Below, one piece after another: positions 39,496 through 48,126 of a DNA stretch of 50,704 bases (position 1 is its first letter; each line of letters starts with the position of its first letter). Origin of the DNA: Bacteroidota bacterium (GTDB lineage Bacteria > Bacteroidota > Rhodothermia > Rhodothermales > JANQRZ01). The notes beneath the pieces were generated by a model that searched no databases, was not told where the DNA came from, and was given only the letters and a program-made list of their open reading frames with translations. The DNA is taken from NCBI GenBank assembly GCA_038746285.1, contig JBCDKT010000029.1, positions 1-50,704 of the forward strand. The letters run 5' to 3'. A program made the position numbers and the translations under genes.

Positions 39496-41178
39496 TTGCG
39501 CTCTGTTCTCCGCCCCCTGCCCCGCCTGCTCGCCGCGCTTGGGGCTGCTCTGCTGCTGTCCGCCTCGGCGCAGGCGCAGCCGGAAATCGTGCCCGCCGAG
39601 CACGCGATCTACGACTTCCTGCACCAGCAGCGGGTGCGCGGCCTCCTGCCGGAGTACCGCCACGAGGCGCGGCCCCTCGGTCGCGGGCATCTCGGCCGCC
39701 TACTCGACAGCCTCAGCACGCGCACCGGCGACGGGACCCGGCTCGACGGCGCGTCGGCGGACTGGCTCGCTCGCTACCACCGCGAGCTCTTCGAGCCCTC
39801 CGAGGCCGTCTCCACCGTCTTCGGTGGGGGCGGCGTCCGCATCCCGCTCGAGGCCGAGACGGAGAAGTTCCTCTACTACTACCGCAGCGACGACTGGCGG
39901 CTCGCCCTCGACGCCATCGGGCGGTTCCAGGCGCGCGCCTCCGACGAAGCCGAAGCCTACCAGGGCGTCTCCCTCGTCCCGGAGGGCGTGCTCCAGGGCA
40001 ACTACCGCGGCATCGTCGGGTTCTACGTCGGCACCTTCAACGGGGCACAGGTCACGGGCGACACCCGCGTGCTCCAGGCCGACCCGGGGCTGGCCCCGCT
40101 CTACTACATCGGGCGCGCCGACGTCCCGCCCGGCAACTTCGACCAGGCGACGACCTCGCTGCGCGCCGCGAGCCGCACGTTCTCGGCCGAGATCGCCCAC
40201 GCCCGCCTGCTCCTGGGCTCCTCGTTCGGCGACGGGCTGCTGATGACCGAGAACGCGGACTACTTCTCCTTCGTCCGTCTCGGCCTCGACACGCGGGTCG
40301 TGCAGTACCAGTTTGTCCACGGCGCGCTCGGCGACCAGTCGTTTGTCGTTCCGGGTGACGAGGGCAGCGGCGTCCTCCTCGGGCCGGAGCGCTACCTCGC
40401 CCTCCACCGCCTCACGCTCAACCCGTGGCGGCGGCTCCAGCTTGCGTTCACCGAAATGGTGGTCTACGGCCAGCGCGGGCCGGAGCTGGCCTACCTCAAC
40501 CCGATCAACCCGATCAAGCCTGCCGAGCACGCGCTCTGGGACCGCGACAACTCCCTCTTCGCGCTCGAAGCCGTCTTCCGGCCCCTCGACGGCGTCGAGG
40601 TCTACGGCACTTTCCTCGCCGACGACCTCGACTTCGGACTGCTGGGCCAGAACTCGTTCAACAACAAGTGGGCGGTGCAGGCGGGGCTCGGCGGCACGCT
40701 CGGGCCGGCGCTCGGGTGGGTCGAGTACACCCGCGTCGAGCCGTTCGTCTACACCCACCGCTTCCTGCTCGACGGGTCGTTCTACAATGCCTACCAGCAC
40801 AACGGCTTCGGCCTCGGGCACCCGCTCGGCCCGAACGCGGACCAGGTCGAGGTCGGGCTGCGGGCGTGGGGACCCTACCGGACGCGCGGCGAGGTCCGGG
40901 CGCGCTACGCCCGGCGCGGCGAGAACATCGTGGACCCCGAGACCGGCGAGGTCACCCGCAACGTCGGGGGCGACATCGCCGACGGGCGCCAGCCACCGTT
41001 CGACGACTTCTCCAAAATCTTCCTCGCGGGCGACCGCTTCGCAGGCCCCGGCCTGACGGTCGGCCTGACGTGGGAGCCGGTCCGCGACATCGCGCTCAAC
41101 GTCTTCGCCGACCTCCAGCAGTGGGACCGCGACACCAACCGCCTCTTCGTCCGCACCGAGTTTGCCGTGGACCTGTAG
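39496..41178 (+). CDS. Wzi-type capsule assembly/outer-membrane barrel protein
   Basis: The 560-residue protein starts at TTG 39496: MRSVLRPLPRLLAALGAALL is a signal peptide ending at SASAQA, with mature QPEIVPAEHA. An N-terminal helical part (HAIYDFLHQQRVRGLLPEYR) precedes a beta-barrel of alternating polar/aromatic strands: RLALDAIGRFQARA, GIVGFYVGTFNGAQV, HGALGDQSF, LNPWRRLQLAFTEMVVYGQR, ELAYLNPINPIKPAEHALWD, NNKWAVQAGLGGTLG and the final FVRTEFAVDL. The central NPINPI(K)PxEH pattern is typical of Bacteroidota capsule-assembly Wzi proteins. It probably anchors surface polysaccharide in the outer membrane, with the divergent glycosylphosphotransferase as partner. A perfect hairpin follows the stop. 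Confidence 0.85.
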   Translation: MRSVLRPLPRLLAALGAALLLSASAQAQPEIVPAEHAIYDFLHQQRVRGLLPEYRHEARPLGRGHLGRLLDSLSTRTGDGTRLDGASADWLARYHRELFEPSEAVSTVFGGGGVRIPLEAETEKFLYYYRSDDWRLALDAIGRFQARASDEAEAYQGVSLVPEGVLQGNYRGIVGFYVGTFNGAQVTGDTRVLQADPGLAPLYYIGRADVPPGNFDQATTSLRAASRTFSAEIAHARLLLGSSFGDGLLMTENADYFSFVRLGLDTRVVQYQFVHGALGDQSFVVPGDEGSGVLLGPERYLALHRLTLNPWRRLQLAFTEMVVYGQRGPELAYLNPINPIKPAEHALWDRDNSLFALEAVFRPLDGVEVYGTFLADDLDFGLLGQNSFNNKWAVQAGLGGTLGPALGWVEYTRVEPFVYTHRFLLDGSFYNAYQHNGFGLGHPLGPNADQVEVGLRAWGPYRTRGEVRARYARRGENIVDPETGEVTRNVGGDIADGRQPPFDDFSKIFLAGDRFAGPGLTVGLTWEPVRDIALNVFADLQQWDRDTNRLFVRTEFAVDL

Positions 41179-41180
41179 CA

Positions 41181-41210
41181 TGCGAGGGCGACCGACCGGC
41201 CGCCCTCGCA
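41181..41210. terminator. Perfect hairpin between convergent Wzi-type and DJ-1 genes
   Basis: TGCGAGGGCG (41181-41190) and CGCCCTCGCA (41201-41210) form a perfect 10-bp stem with a 10-base loop two bases after the Wzi-type stop. No T-tract is present on either strand. It probably serves as a bidirectional end signal. Confidence 0.6.
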
Positions 41211-41229
41211 GGGTACACGTTGATGCGTG

Positions 41230-41829
41230 TCAGGCCATCGCCGGTTCGGCGTGCTCGATGCGGGTGCCGAGCACGTCGAGGAAGGCGGCGAGCCACTTCG
41301 GGTGGGCAGGCCAGGCCGGGGCGGTGACGAGGTTGCCGTCGACCTCGGCCTCGGTCACGTCGATGTCGGCGTAGCGGCCGCCGGCGCGGGTGACTTCGGG
41401 GCCGCACGCGGGGTAGGCCGAGCAGCTTCGCCCGTCGAGGATGCCGGCGGCGGCGAGGATCTGCGCGCCGTGGCAAACGGCGGCGATGGGCTTGTTCTCG
41501 CGGTCGAAGTGGCGGACGATGTCGAGCACGCGGTCGTTGAGGCGGAGGTACTCGGGGGCGCGCCCGCCGGGGATCACGAGCGCGTCGTAGTCGGCCTCGT
41601 CGACCGCGTCGAAGGTGGCGTTGAGCGCGAAGTTGTGCCCGGGCTTCTCGGTGTAGGTCTGGTCGCCCTCGAAGTCGTGGATGGCCGTCTTGACGCTGCC
41701 GCCGTCTTCCTTGTCGGGGCAGACGGCGTGGACGGCGTGCCCGACCATCTGGAGCGCTTGGAACGGCACCATCACCTCGTAGTCCTCGACGAAGTCGCCG
41801 ACGAGCATGAGAATCTTTTTGCCAGCCAT
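41230..41829 (-). CDS. DJ-1/PfpI family protein
   Basis: This 199-residue protein of the DJ-1/PfpI superfamily (glyoxalase, chaperone or protease-like stress proteins) has [17 protein letters not shown], with the conserved Glu in [21 protein letters not shown] (about 84-98), and the nucleophile elbow [15 protein letters not shown] with the reactive Cys followed by His. GVxPA-type [10 protein letters not shown] and [12 protein letters not shown] follow. Length and order match PfpI members. It is convergent with the Wzi-type gene. The specific activity is unknown. Confidence 0.95.
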   Translation of the reverse strand: MAGKKILMLVGDFVEDYEVMVPFQALQMVGHAVHAVCPDKEDGGSVKTAIHDFEGDQTYTEKPGHNFALNATFDAVDEADYDALVIPGGRAPEYLRLNDRVLDIVRHFDRENKPIAAVCHGAQILAAAGILDGRSCSAYPACGPEVTRAGGRYADIDVTEAEVDGNLVTAPAWPAHPKWLAAFLDVLGTRIEHAEPAMA

Positions 41830-41948
41830 GAGGTCCTCCTGGAAGTGGTGAGTAGAAAGGGGTTCCCCCTACACGGCCACTCGGTGCGAAAGGTCCCTGG
41901 GGCAGGCCGGGTCCGTCCGAGCTCAAGGTGAGATCTCTTGGAAACTGA

Positions 41949-41963
41949 TGCCATTTAATGACA
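41949..41963 (+). promoter_or_regulatory. Candidate ParD operator
   Basis: TGCCATTTAATGACA has the symmetry TGnCATT-T-AATGnCA and lies 35 bases upstream of the parD ATG in an AT-rich leader. ParD ribbon-helix-helix dimers usually repress their own operon through such palindromes. No binding evidence is available. Confidence 0.4.
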
Positions 41964-41997
41964 CTGAACGCTATCGTAGTCCATTCGTCCTAAGCCT

Positions 41998-42258
41998 ATG
42001 CAGAGCCTGAACGTCACCGTCACCGACGAGCAGAAGAAACTCGTCAGCCAGGTCGTTGCGGAAGGGCGCTACGCTTCCGCCAGCGAGGTTGTGCGCGACA
42101 GCCTGCGCCTCTTCAGCGAGCGCGAGATGCTCCGGGAGGCGAAGCTGCAGGAGTTGCGGCGGCTCATTGAAGAAGGACGCACAAGCGGCGTCTCTACACC
42201 CTGGGACCTCGACGTGTTTTTGGCCGAGGCACGCGCGAGGCGCGAGGGGGAGTCCTGA
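41998..42258 (+). CDS. parD: Antitoxin ParD
   Basis: This 86-residue antitoxin of the type II ParDE module has a ribbon-helix-helix N-terminus MQSLNVTVTDEQKKLVSQVV with YASASEVVRDSLRLFSERE (about 25-44), the canonical ParD helix pair that binds DNA. A charged C-terminal helix (REAKLQELRRLIEEG) follows, which normally embraces the toxin. The stop TGA overlaps the parE ATG (TGATG), the usual coupling. The operon stands alone between convergent-direction chromosomal genes, with a leader of lower GC, consistent with recent acquisition. Confidence 0.93.
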   Translation: MQSLNVTVTDEQKKLVSQVVAEGRYASASEVVRDSLRLFSEREMLREAKLQELRRLIEEGRTSGVSTPWDLDVFLAEARARREGES

Positions 42259-42565
42259 TGCCTCGCATCGAGCAGACTCCAGAAGCACGCCTCGATCTCT
42301 AAACCTGTGGGACTACATCGCTGCCCGAAGCGTAGCCGGTGCCGACAAGCGAATTCGGGAGATCGACAAGGCGTTCGAGTTACTCGCCGAGAACCCCGGC
42401 CTCGGGCGGGCGCGACCCGAACTGGCAACCGGGCTCAGGAGCTTTCCCGTAGGTCGCCATGTCGTCTTCTATCAACCGCTCGACGACGGAATCGACGTGC
42501 AGCGCGTGCTCCACGAAGCGCAGGACGTAGACCGTGCGTTCAACCCTGGAGATGAGGACGCATAA
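42258..42565 (+). pseudogene. parE: Toxin ParE, disrupted by a frameshift
   Basis: From ATG 42258 translation gives MPRIEQTPEARLDL and stops at TAA 42300-42302. Shifting by one base (reading CTA at 42299) restores LNLWDYIAARSVAGADKRI, AFELLAENPGLGRARPEL, GLRSFPVGRHVVFYQPLDDG and VQRVLHEAQDVDRAF to 42565. Joined, the protein is about 102 residues, the normal ParE length with a normal RelE/ParE-type end. A single missing base near 42297-42301 (context GATCTCTAAACC) explains the break. It could be a true inactivating mutation, leaving ParD as an orphan, or an assembly error. Confidence 0.85.
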
Positions 42566-42588
42566 AACTGAGGGGCCCGCTTCCAGCG

Positions 42589-43317
42589 TCAGTCCAGGCT
42601 GAAGAAGAAGGTGATCGTGCCCTCCTGGTTCTCCTGCGGCGCGGCGGGCGGGAGCGGGTTGAACGTCCAGCCGCGGACGGCGTCCTGCACGGCGCGGTCG
42701 AGCGCCGGCCCGGCCCGGCGCAGGATGAGCACCTGGGCTACCCCGCCGTTCGGCGCGACGGTCACGCGGACGGTCACCGTCCCGACGCCGCCGGGGTTCT
42801 GCGGCAGCGGCGCGCGGCGCGGCGTCCGGTTGAGGCCGTCAATCGAGTACGGCGCGCGGCGCGTGGTGCCCGTCCCCTCGTCGCCTTCTTCGGACGTGGA
42901 GCCGACCGTACCCGCCGGGTTGCCGCCGGTCTGGTCGATGGGCGCGGGGTCGGCGACAGGCTGCTCGGGGAGGGTCTCGCGCTCCGGCTCGGGCGTGGTC
43001 TCCTCCGGCGTCGGCGGAGGGACCGTTTCTTTTTCCTGCGCGGGCGGCGGGTCGGGGAGCTTGACCGGCTTCGTCTGCTGGGAGGTCGGCTCCGGGCGCG
43101 GCGGCGTGGGCTGCGGGTTGGGGCGCGGGGTCGTCGGCGCGGGCCGCTGCGTCTCGGCGCGCGTCGCGGGCTGCGCCATTTCGAACGGGCCGAACTCGAC
43201 CTCGACGAGGCCGAGCGGCTCGGGCGGCGCGGCCCCGGAGACGACGGCGAAGCCAAGCAGGACGAGTGCGTGTAGCGCCAGGCTCACGCCGAGGCCGGTC
43301 CAGTCGTCTCTGTTCAT
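42589..43317 (-). CDS. TonB-family energy-transducing protein
   Basis: This 242-residue protein has a TonB architecture: short cytoplasmic start, membrane helix at about 8-27 (GLGVSLALHALVLLGFAVVS), then a Pro/Glu/Lys-rich periplasmic spacer (about 50-135; PPRPEPTSQQTKPVKLPDPP) and a TonB C-terminal domain (VGTVTVRVTVAPNGGVAQVL, LDRAVQDAVRGWTFNPLPP). It probably couples ExbB/ExbD to outer-membrane receptors, none of which lie here. ATG 43317 lies 35 bases after the M1 peptidase stop, and TATCTTGC (43341-43348) sits between them as a possible own -7 box. The final FFFSLD is characteristic of the family's last strand. Confidence 0.93.
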   Translation of the reverse strand: MNRDDWTGLGVSLALHALVLLGFAVVSGAAPPEPLGLVEVEFGPFEMAQPATRAETQRPAPTTPRPNPQPTPPRPEPTSQQTKPVKLPDPPPAQEKETVPPPTPEETTPEPERETLPEQPVADPAPIDQTGGNPAGTVGSTSEEGDEGTGTTRRAPYSIDGLNRTPRRAPLPQNPGGVGTVTVRVTVAPNGGVAQVLILRRAGPALDRAVQDAVRGWTFNPLPPAAPQENQEGTITFFFSLD

Positions 43318-43352
43318 CGCATCGCGGGTCGGGTGCGTCGGCAAGATAGGCG

Positions 43353-45965
43353 CTACTCGCCGCTGCCCACCTGCGTGGAGCCTTTCTTGCGCTGCTCGAT
43401 AGCCCCGCGCAGGGCCGCCTGCACGTCCGCGTCGCGCTCCACCTCGGCCTGGGCTTCGAGCGCTTCGAGCGCCGCCGCGTCGCCGATCTCGCCGAGGGCC
43501 TCGGCTACGGCCTCGCGCACGGCCGGGCGCAGGTCGCCGACGCGCGCCGCGAGCGCCCCGGCCGCAAACATGCGGATGTCCTCGTCCCGCCGACCGAGAA
43601 CCAGAAGGCCCTCGATGGCGCTCAGGCGGACAGGATCCGGGCGCAGCACGTCGGTCTGCGCCGCGAGGTACTCGGCCCCGGCCACCCCGCCGAGCCGGTA
43701 CTCGGTGATGACCTCGACGAGTGCCTGCTCCACGCGGCCCCGCCACGAGAGCGGCGCGTCGAGGAGGGGCTGCACGGCGTCGAAGGCATCGTCGCGGAAG
43801 CGCTTGGCGTAGAGCCGGACCGCCTGGGCCTGGGTGAGATACGACGCATCGTCCAGGGCCGCGCGCAGGGCAGGCCGAACGAGGGCTGCCGAGTCGGCCT
43901 CGGCGAGGCTGCGGAGCGCAGCGCGGCGCACGGCTGGCGTCTCGTCCGCCTGCCCGAGCTGCGCGAGCGTCTCGGTGACTTCGGGGATGCCGGCGTAGGG
44001 TTCGAGGGCTCCGGCGGCGCGCTCGCGGACGAGCGGGTGCGCGTCCTCCGTGGCGGCGCGAAGCAGGACCTCGCGCACCTGCAGGTTGAGGTCGCGCCCG
44101 GCGAGGGCCACGACGGCGTCGTAGCGCCCCGCCATCTCGTCGTCCTCGACGGCCTGCACGAGCGTCTCGGCCAGCGGCTGCCGGAGCAGGATGTCAGCGA
44201 AGGTCCAGTTGCCCTCGTCGAAGCGGACGAAGCTCGGGGCCTCGGGGACTGAGAACCGGAGCGTCGTGTCGGCGCGTGCGATGCGGACGCGGCGCACCTC
44301 GCGCGGCTGGTTCGGGTAGTTGAGTTCGATGTTCGTCTCGAAGGCGAACGTCGGCGCATTCGCCAGGTCCTGGCGCTGGACGACCTGCACGGTGTAGACG
44401 CTCGACCCGGCGAAGTAGGCCTGCTCGACTTCGAGCACCGGGTGGCCGGGCCGGTGCCACCACTGGTCGAAGAAGCGTCGCAGGCTGCGGCCCGAGGTCT
44501 CCTCCATCGCGATGCGGAAGTCGGCCATCTCGACGCTGCCGTACCGGTGCTTGGTGAGGTAGTGCTGCATCCCGCGCCAGAACGCGTCGTCGCCGAGTTC
44601 GAACCGGAGTTGGTTGAGCACCTGCCCGCCCTTCTGGTAGGTGTGCCGGTCGAACATGCCGTCGGGGGCGCTGTAGCCGTACCACACGATCGGGCGGCGG
44701 TGCCGCTCGGCCTCGGCGAAGTACCCGTCGCGGTCGGCGATGCCGTGGGCCTGGGCCTCGGCGCGGCCGAAGGCTTCTTCGAGGTAGACCTCCTCGAAGT
44801 ACGACGCGAAGCTCTCGTTGAGCGCGAGGTTGGCCCAGTCTTTCGTCGTCACGAGGTTGCCGAACCACTGGTGGGCGAGCTCGTGGGCGATGAGGTCGCG
44901 CCCGGTGTAGTCGAGGTAGGCGCGCTCGTCGGTCTGGATGTGCTCGAAGAGGAGGGTGATCGTCGTGTTCTCCATCCCGCCAGCGGTGAAGTCGCGGACG
45001 GCCATCTGCTTGTAGTCGGGCCAGGGGTAGGGCACGCCGAACTTTTCCTCGAAAACCTCCATCATGCGCGGCGTCTCGCCGAAGATGCGCGGCACCGCCT
45101 CCTCGAACTCCGGCTCGACGAAGTAGGCGAGCGGGATCGCCGTGCTGTCCACGCTCATCACCGAGTCGCGGACGACCGCGAACGGCCCGGCGGCGACGGC
45201 GGCGAGGTAGGCGACCTGGTCGCCCTCGAGCACGTAGCGGTCGCGCCGCATCCCGCTCCCGAGGTCGGTCTGCTCGACGAGCGCGCCGTTCGCAGCGGTG
45301 ACGAGCGAGTCCGGGACGGTCATTGAAATCTCAAAGCCCATCCGGTCGTTGGGGTAGTCCCAGGTCGGGAACCAGCGGCGGTTGCTCTCGGCCTGGCCCT
45401 GGGTCCAGAGCTGCGTCGGGCGGCCCGGGTCGGTGCCGGACGGGTCGATGAAGTAGAGGCCCGAGCCGCCGTCGCCGAGCGCCCCCTGCCCGGCCAGCGT
45501 CGGGCGGGCGAGGTAGTCGATCTCGAACGTGTAGACCGAGTCTATGGCGAGCGGCGTGGCGGGCGTGACCGTCAGGCGGTCGCCCTCGTAGCCGTGCCCC
45601 ACCCCGCGCTCGCCGATCTGCCGGACGTTCTCGATCTCCATGTCGGCCGCGTGGAGATAGAACGACTCTACACCGCTACGGAGCGGCGTGAGCGTGTGCC
45701 GCGCCGTCCCCTGCACCGTTTCGTCCTCGAAGCCGAAGGCGAGGTCGAGCGCCGTCGAGAGGATGTCCACGCTGCGGTCCGGGGCCACGTCCGGCGTGAC
45801 GGCGGCGGGCAGGACGTAGGTCACCCCGGCCGGGTCCTCGACGACGAGTGTGTCGCGCTCGAACTCGGGCGGGCGGTCCACCTCGGTGACTTCGTAGACC
45901 TGCTGCGTGGACGAGCAGGCGGCGAGGGTGAGGCAGAGGGCAGCGGCGAAGAGCGAGACGCGCAT
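43353..45965 (-). CDS. M1-family aminopeptidase lipoprotein with HEAT-like repeats
   Basis: The 870-residue protein starts at ATG 45965 with a lipoprotein signal (LFAAALCLTLAACSS, Cys17). The M1 core shows WFPTWDYPNDRMGFE, the exopeptidase motif GGMENT (GxMEN), zinc site HELAHQWFGN followed 18 residues later by NESFASYFEE (HExxH-x18-E), and a Tyr in TYQKGGQVLNQLR. After about residue 640 the chain becomes alpha-helical HEAT-type repeats (REVLLRAATEDAHPLVRERA, PAVRRAALRSLAEADSAALV, RPAVREAVAEALGEIGD). It probably trims peptides in the periplasm or on the cell surface. It lies between the barrel gene (80-base gap) and the TonB gene; a hairpin in the first gap may divide the transcript. Confidence 0.95.
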   Translation of the reverse strand: MRVSLFAAALCLTLAACSSTQQVYEVTEVDRPPEFERDTLVVEDPAGVTYVLPAAVTPDVAPDRSVDILSTALDLAFGFEDETVQGTARHTLTPLRSGVESFYLHAADMEIENVRQIGERGVGHGYEGDRLTVTPATPLAIDSVYTFEIDYLARPTLAGQGALGDGGSGLYFIDPSGTDPGRPTQLWTQGQAESNRRWFPTWDYPNDRMGFEISMTVPDSLVTAANGALVEQTDLGSGMRRDRYVLEGDQVAYLAAVAAGPFAVVRDSVMSVDSTAIPLAYFVEPEFEEAVPRIFGETPRMMEVFEEKFGVPYPWPDYKQMAVRDFTAGGMENTTITLLFEHIQTDERAYLDYTGRDLIAHELAHQWFGNLVTTKDWANLALNESFASYFEEVYLEEAFGRAEAQAHGIADRDGYFAEAERHRRPIVWYGYSAPDGMFDRHTYQKGGQVLNQLRFELGDDAFWRGMQHYLTKHRYGSVEMADFRIAMEETSGRSLRRFFDQWWHRPGHPVLEVEQAYFAGSSVYTVQVVQRQDLANAPTFAFETNIELNYPNQPREVRRVRIARADTTLRFSVPEAPSFVRFDEGNWTFADILLRQPLAETLVQAVEDDEMAGRYDAVVALAGRDLNLQVREVLLRAATEDAHPLVRERAAGALEPYAGIPEVTETLAQLGQADETPAVRRAALRSLAEADSAALVRPALRAALDDASYLTQAQAVRLYAKRFRDDAFDAVQPLLDAPLSWRGRVEQALVEVITEYRLGGVAGAEYLAAQTDVLRPDPVRLSAIEGLLVLGRRDEDIRMFAAGALAARVGDLRPAVREAVAEALGEIGDAAALEALEAQAEVERDADVQAALRGAIEQRKKGSTQVGSGE

Positions 45966-46033
45966 GAGCAGGGGACCGGGATGAGGGAGCGATTCAGATA
46001 GACAGACGCTGCGAGAGCGAGGCCTAGTACGTG

Positions 46034-46062
46034 GGGACTTCAAACTACCCCCCTGAAGTCCC
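46034..46062. terminator. Hairpin around the barrel gene's stop codon
   Basis: GGGACTTCA (46034-46042) and TGAAGTCCC (46054-46062) form a perfect 9-bp stem; the loop contains the TAG stop (46045-46047). A ribosome terminating here would cover the stem, so it could couple translation and transcript end. No T-tract follows on the minus strand. Confidence 0.5.
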
Positions 46063-46695
46063 ATCCCCCTGGAGGGCAATACTCAAGCCGACGGTACCGA
46101 CGAGGAGCAGGTCCGTCTCCTGATTGTTGAGGGTGATAGCGGCTGAGGGCTGCAACGTCAGAAAAGTGCCAGGGCTGACCTGCAGCCCCACACCTAGTCC
46201 AGCGCTCAGGGTCTGCGCAGCGGCAGCCGCGGCCTCCGAGAGCGCCAGCACGAGCCCCAGTTCGAGCTTAGGGACGAAGAGAATACCTGCTTCGGGCGGC
46301 CCAAATGCTCTAGCCAGGACGGCGCCGACGTTGAGCGCCAGGGCCTCCGCCTCCATCAACCTTCCAATGCCAATTCCCAGGCCGACGGTCACCGGTCCAT
46401 CGAGGCCCTGCCGTCCCGGATACACCCGCAGTCCGACACTGAACGCACGCGCTTCGACCTCGCTGGGCCCGCCGAAGTCCTCGGTGACCTCGGCCGTCGT
46501 ACTGGAGTAAGTCAGTGAAGCACCAAGCCGGGGAGTCGCAAGGGCTTCCAGCCCGACCCCGAACCCACTTTGCCCGTCTCCGGTCAGCAGCGCCAGACCG
46601 AACCCTGCACTGGGTCGCCCATCCAGGATGTATTCGGTTTGAGCCCGGGCAGCAGTGGAGGAGGCTAGGAGTAGGAGCAGGAACGCAAAGCGCAT
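46045..46695 (-). CDS. Outer-membrane beta-barrel protein of unknown function
   Basis: The 216-residue exported protein has signal MRFAFLLLLLASSTAARAQ (cleavage after ARA) and then Gly-rich alternating strands: SAGFGLALLTGDGQSGFGVG, LGASLTYSSTTAEV, AFSVGLRVYPGRQG, VTVGLGIGIGRLM, AGILFVPKLELGLVLAL, LSAGLGVGLQVSPGTFLTLQ and VGTVGLSIALQGDG. This is an eight-strand-type barrel similar to small OmpA/porin-like proteins; no specific family is recognised. It lies 25 bases after the aminotransferase on the same strand. Confidence 0.78.
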   Translation of the reverse strand: MRFAFLLLLLASSTAARAQTEYILDGRPSAGFGLALLTGDGQSGFGVGLEALATPRLGASLTYSSTTAEVTEDFGGPSEVEARAFSVGLRVYPGRQGLDGPVTVGLGIGIGRLMEAEALALNVGAVLARAFGPPEAGILFVPKLELGLVLALSEAAAAAAQTLSAGLGVGLQVSPGTFLTLQPSAAITLNNQETDLLLVGTVGLSIALQGDGTSGG

Positions 46696-46720
46696 CAGGA
46701 GGAGCGGAGGGGTGGAAGGA

Positions 46721-47926
46721 TTACTCGGCGCGGGCGCGCTCGGCGAAGGCGCCGATGCGGCGGACGGCCTCGGTGACGTTCTCCAGGCTCGTCGCGTACG
46801 AGCAGCGGAGGTAGCCCGTCCCGCTCGGGCCGAAGGCGTCGCCGGGGACGCAGGCGACGTGCTCCTCCTGCAAGAGCCGCTGCGCGAAGTCCTCCGACGA
46901 GAGGCCGGTCGAGGTGATGTCGGGGAAGGCGTAGAACGCGCCCTCCGGCTCGAACGTCGGCAGGCCGGCGGCGCGGAGGCCGTCCACGATCACGCGGCGG
47001 CGGGCGTCGTAAGCCTGGCGCATCTCTTCGACGTGCGGTTGACACTCTCGGATCGCGGCGACGGCTCCGATCTGCCCCATCGTCGGCGCGCTCATGACGA
47101 CGTACTGGTGGCACTTGTAGATCGCCTTCAGGATGTCCGGCGGCGCGCAGCAATAGCCGATCCGCCAGCCCGTCATCGCGTAGCCCTTCGAGAACCCGCC
47201 GAGCAGAACCGTCCGGTCCCGCAGCGACGGAATCGACGGCAGGCAGGTGTGGCCCTCGCTGTAGGCCTCGCCGTAGACGAGCCGGTCGTAGATCTCGTCC
47301 GAGAGCACGAGGAGGTCGTGCCGGACGACGACCTCGGCGATCGCTTCCAGCGTCTCGCGGCGCAGCACGGCCCCGGTCGGGTTGTTGGGGTAGCCGAGGA
47401 AGAGCAGCTTCGTGCGCGGCGTGATGCGGCTCTCGATGTCCTCGGCGGTGACCTGGAAGTCGTGCTCGGCGCGCGTCGGGACGTAGACCACCTCGGCCCC
47501 GGCGAACTTGGCCGTCGGGCCGTAGCTCACGAAGCAGGGCTCGGGGATCAGGACCTCGTCGCCCGGTCCGAGCAGGGCCAGCATCGCAAGCTGCATCGCC
47601 TCGCTCACCCCGACCGAGACAAGGATCTCGCTGCCGGGGTCGTAGCTCACCCCGTAGAGCCGGTCGATCTCCTCGCTGATCGCATCGCGCAGTTCGGGCA
47701 GTCCGGCGTTCGCCGTGTAGCCCGTCCGGCCCGCGTCGAGCGACGCCTTCGCCGCGTCGATCACCGGCTGCGGGGAGACGAAGTCGGGCTCGCCGATGCC
47801 GAGCGAGACGAGGGGCGGGTCCACGTCTCCCATCGTCCCCGCGATCTCGAAGAAGCGGCGGATGCCGGAGGGTGGGACGGAGCGCACGCGCTCCGAGAGG
47901 CGGGCTTCGAGGTCGAGGACTTGCAT
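46721..47926 (-). CDS. Pyridoxal-phosphate aminotransferase (class I/II)
   Basis: This 401-residue fold type I aminotransferase uses PLP to transfer amino groups. GIRRFFEIA (about 21-29), LGIGEPDFVSPQPVIDAA, YTANAGLPELRDAI, VGVSEAMQLAMLALLGPGDEV, YPNNPTGAVL, LSDEIYDRLVYG, the PLP lysine Lys247 in GGFSKGYAMTGWRIGY, and the substrate-binding Arg in RCSYATS. It resembles the aspartate/alanine-type or PatA-like group; precise substrate unknown. It has a divergent neighbour, the aldehyde dehydrogenase, and a 200-bp promoter region containing an inverted repeat. The barrel gene follows closely. Confidence 0.95.
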   Translation of the reverse strand: MQVLDLEARLSERVRSVPPSGIRRFFEIAGTMGDVDPPLVSLGIGEPDFVSPQPVIDAAKASLDAGRTGYTANAGLPELRDAISEEIDRLYGVSYDPGSEILVSVGVSEAMQLAMLALLGPGDEVLIPEPCFVSYGPTAKFAGAEVVYVPTRAEHDFQVTAEDIESRITPRTKLLFLGYPNNPTGAVLRRETLEAIAEVVVRHDLLVLSDEIYDRLVYGEAYSEGHTCLPSIPSLRDRTVLLGGFSKGYAMTGWRIGYCCAPPDILKAIYKCHQYVVMSAPTMGQIGAVAAIRECQPHVEEMRQAYDARRRVIVDGLRAAGLPTFEPEGAFYAFPDITSTGLSSEDFAQRLLQEEHVACVPGDAFGPSGTGYLRCSYATSLENVTEAVRRIGAFAERARAE

Positions 47927-47940
47927 GGGGCTAAAGGTTT

Positions 47941-48021
47941 GAGAGTGTGAGTGCGCGAGGGTTCAGCATGAGGGTCGAGAGCACCGTACTCCCCCATCCT
48001 CCCATACCCCCACACTCGCAC
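47941..48021. repeat. Heptanucleotide-periodic inverted repeat in a divergent gap
   Basis: GTGTGAGTGCGCG (47945-47957) is complementary to 48009-48021 at 10 of 13 positions. Sevens on the left are GAGAGTG, TGAGTGC, GCGAGGG, TTCAGCA, TGAGGGT, CGAGAGC. Because it sits between genes that point away from each other, it cannot be a terminator for either. A role in the 5' leader or as a neutral repeat is more likely. Confidence 0.55.
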
Positions 48022-48126
48022 GCTGGAATCCACGGAAAGCGGACGGACCCGGCGGGCGAGGTACCGGTAAGTTACCCACTCGCCCAACGCGGCGCACTCC
48101 CTTTCCCCCGCATCACGTTTGAGATC

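Noticed and set aside
42258-42565. Programmed frameshifting in parE
   Set aside because: There is no slippery heptamer or downstream stimulatory structure at CTCTAAACC, and the first frame has no function by itself; a simple one-base deletion is the economical explanation.
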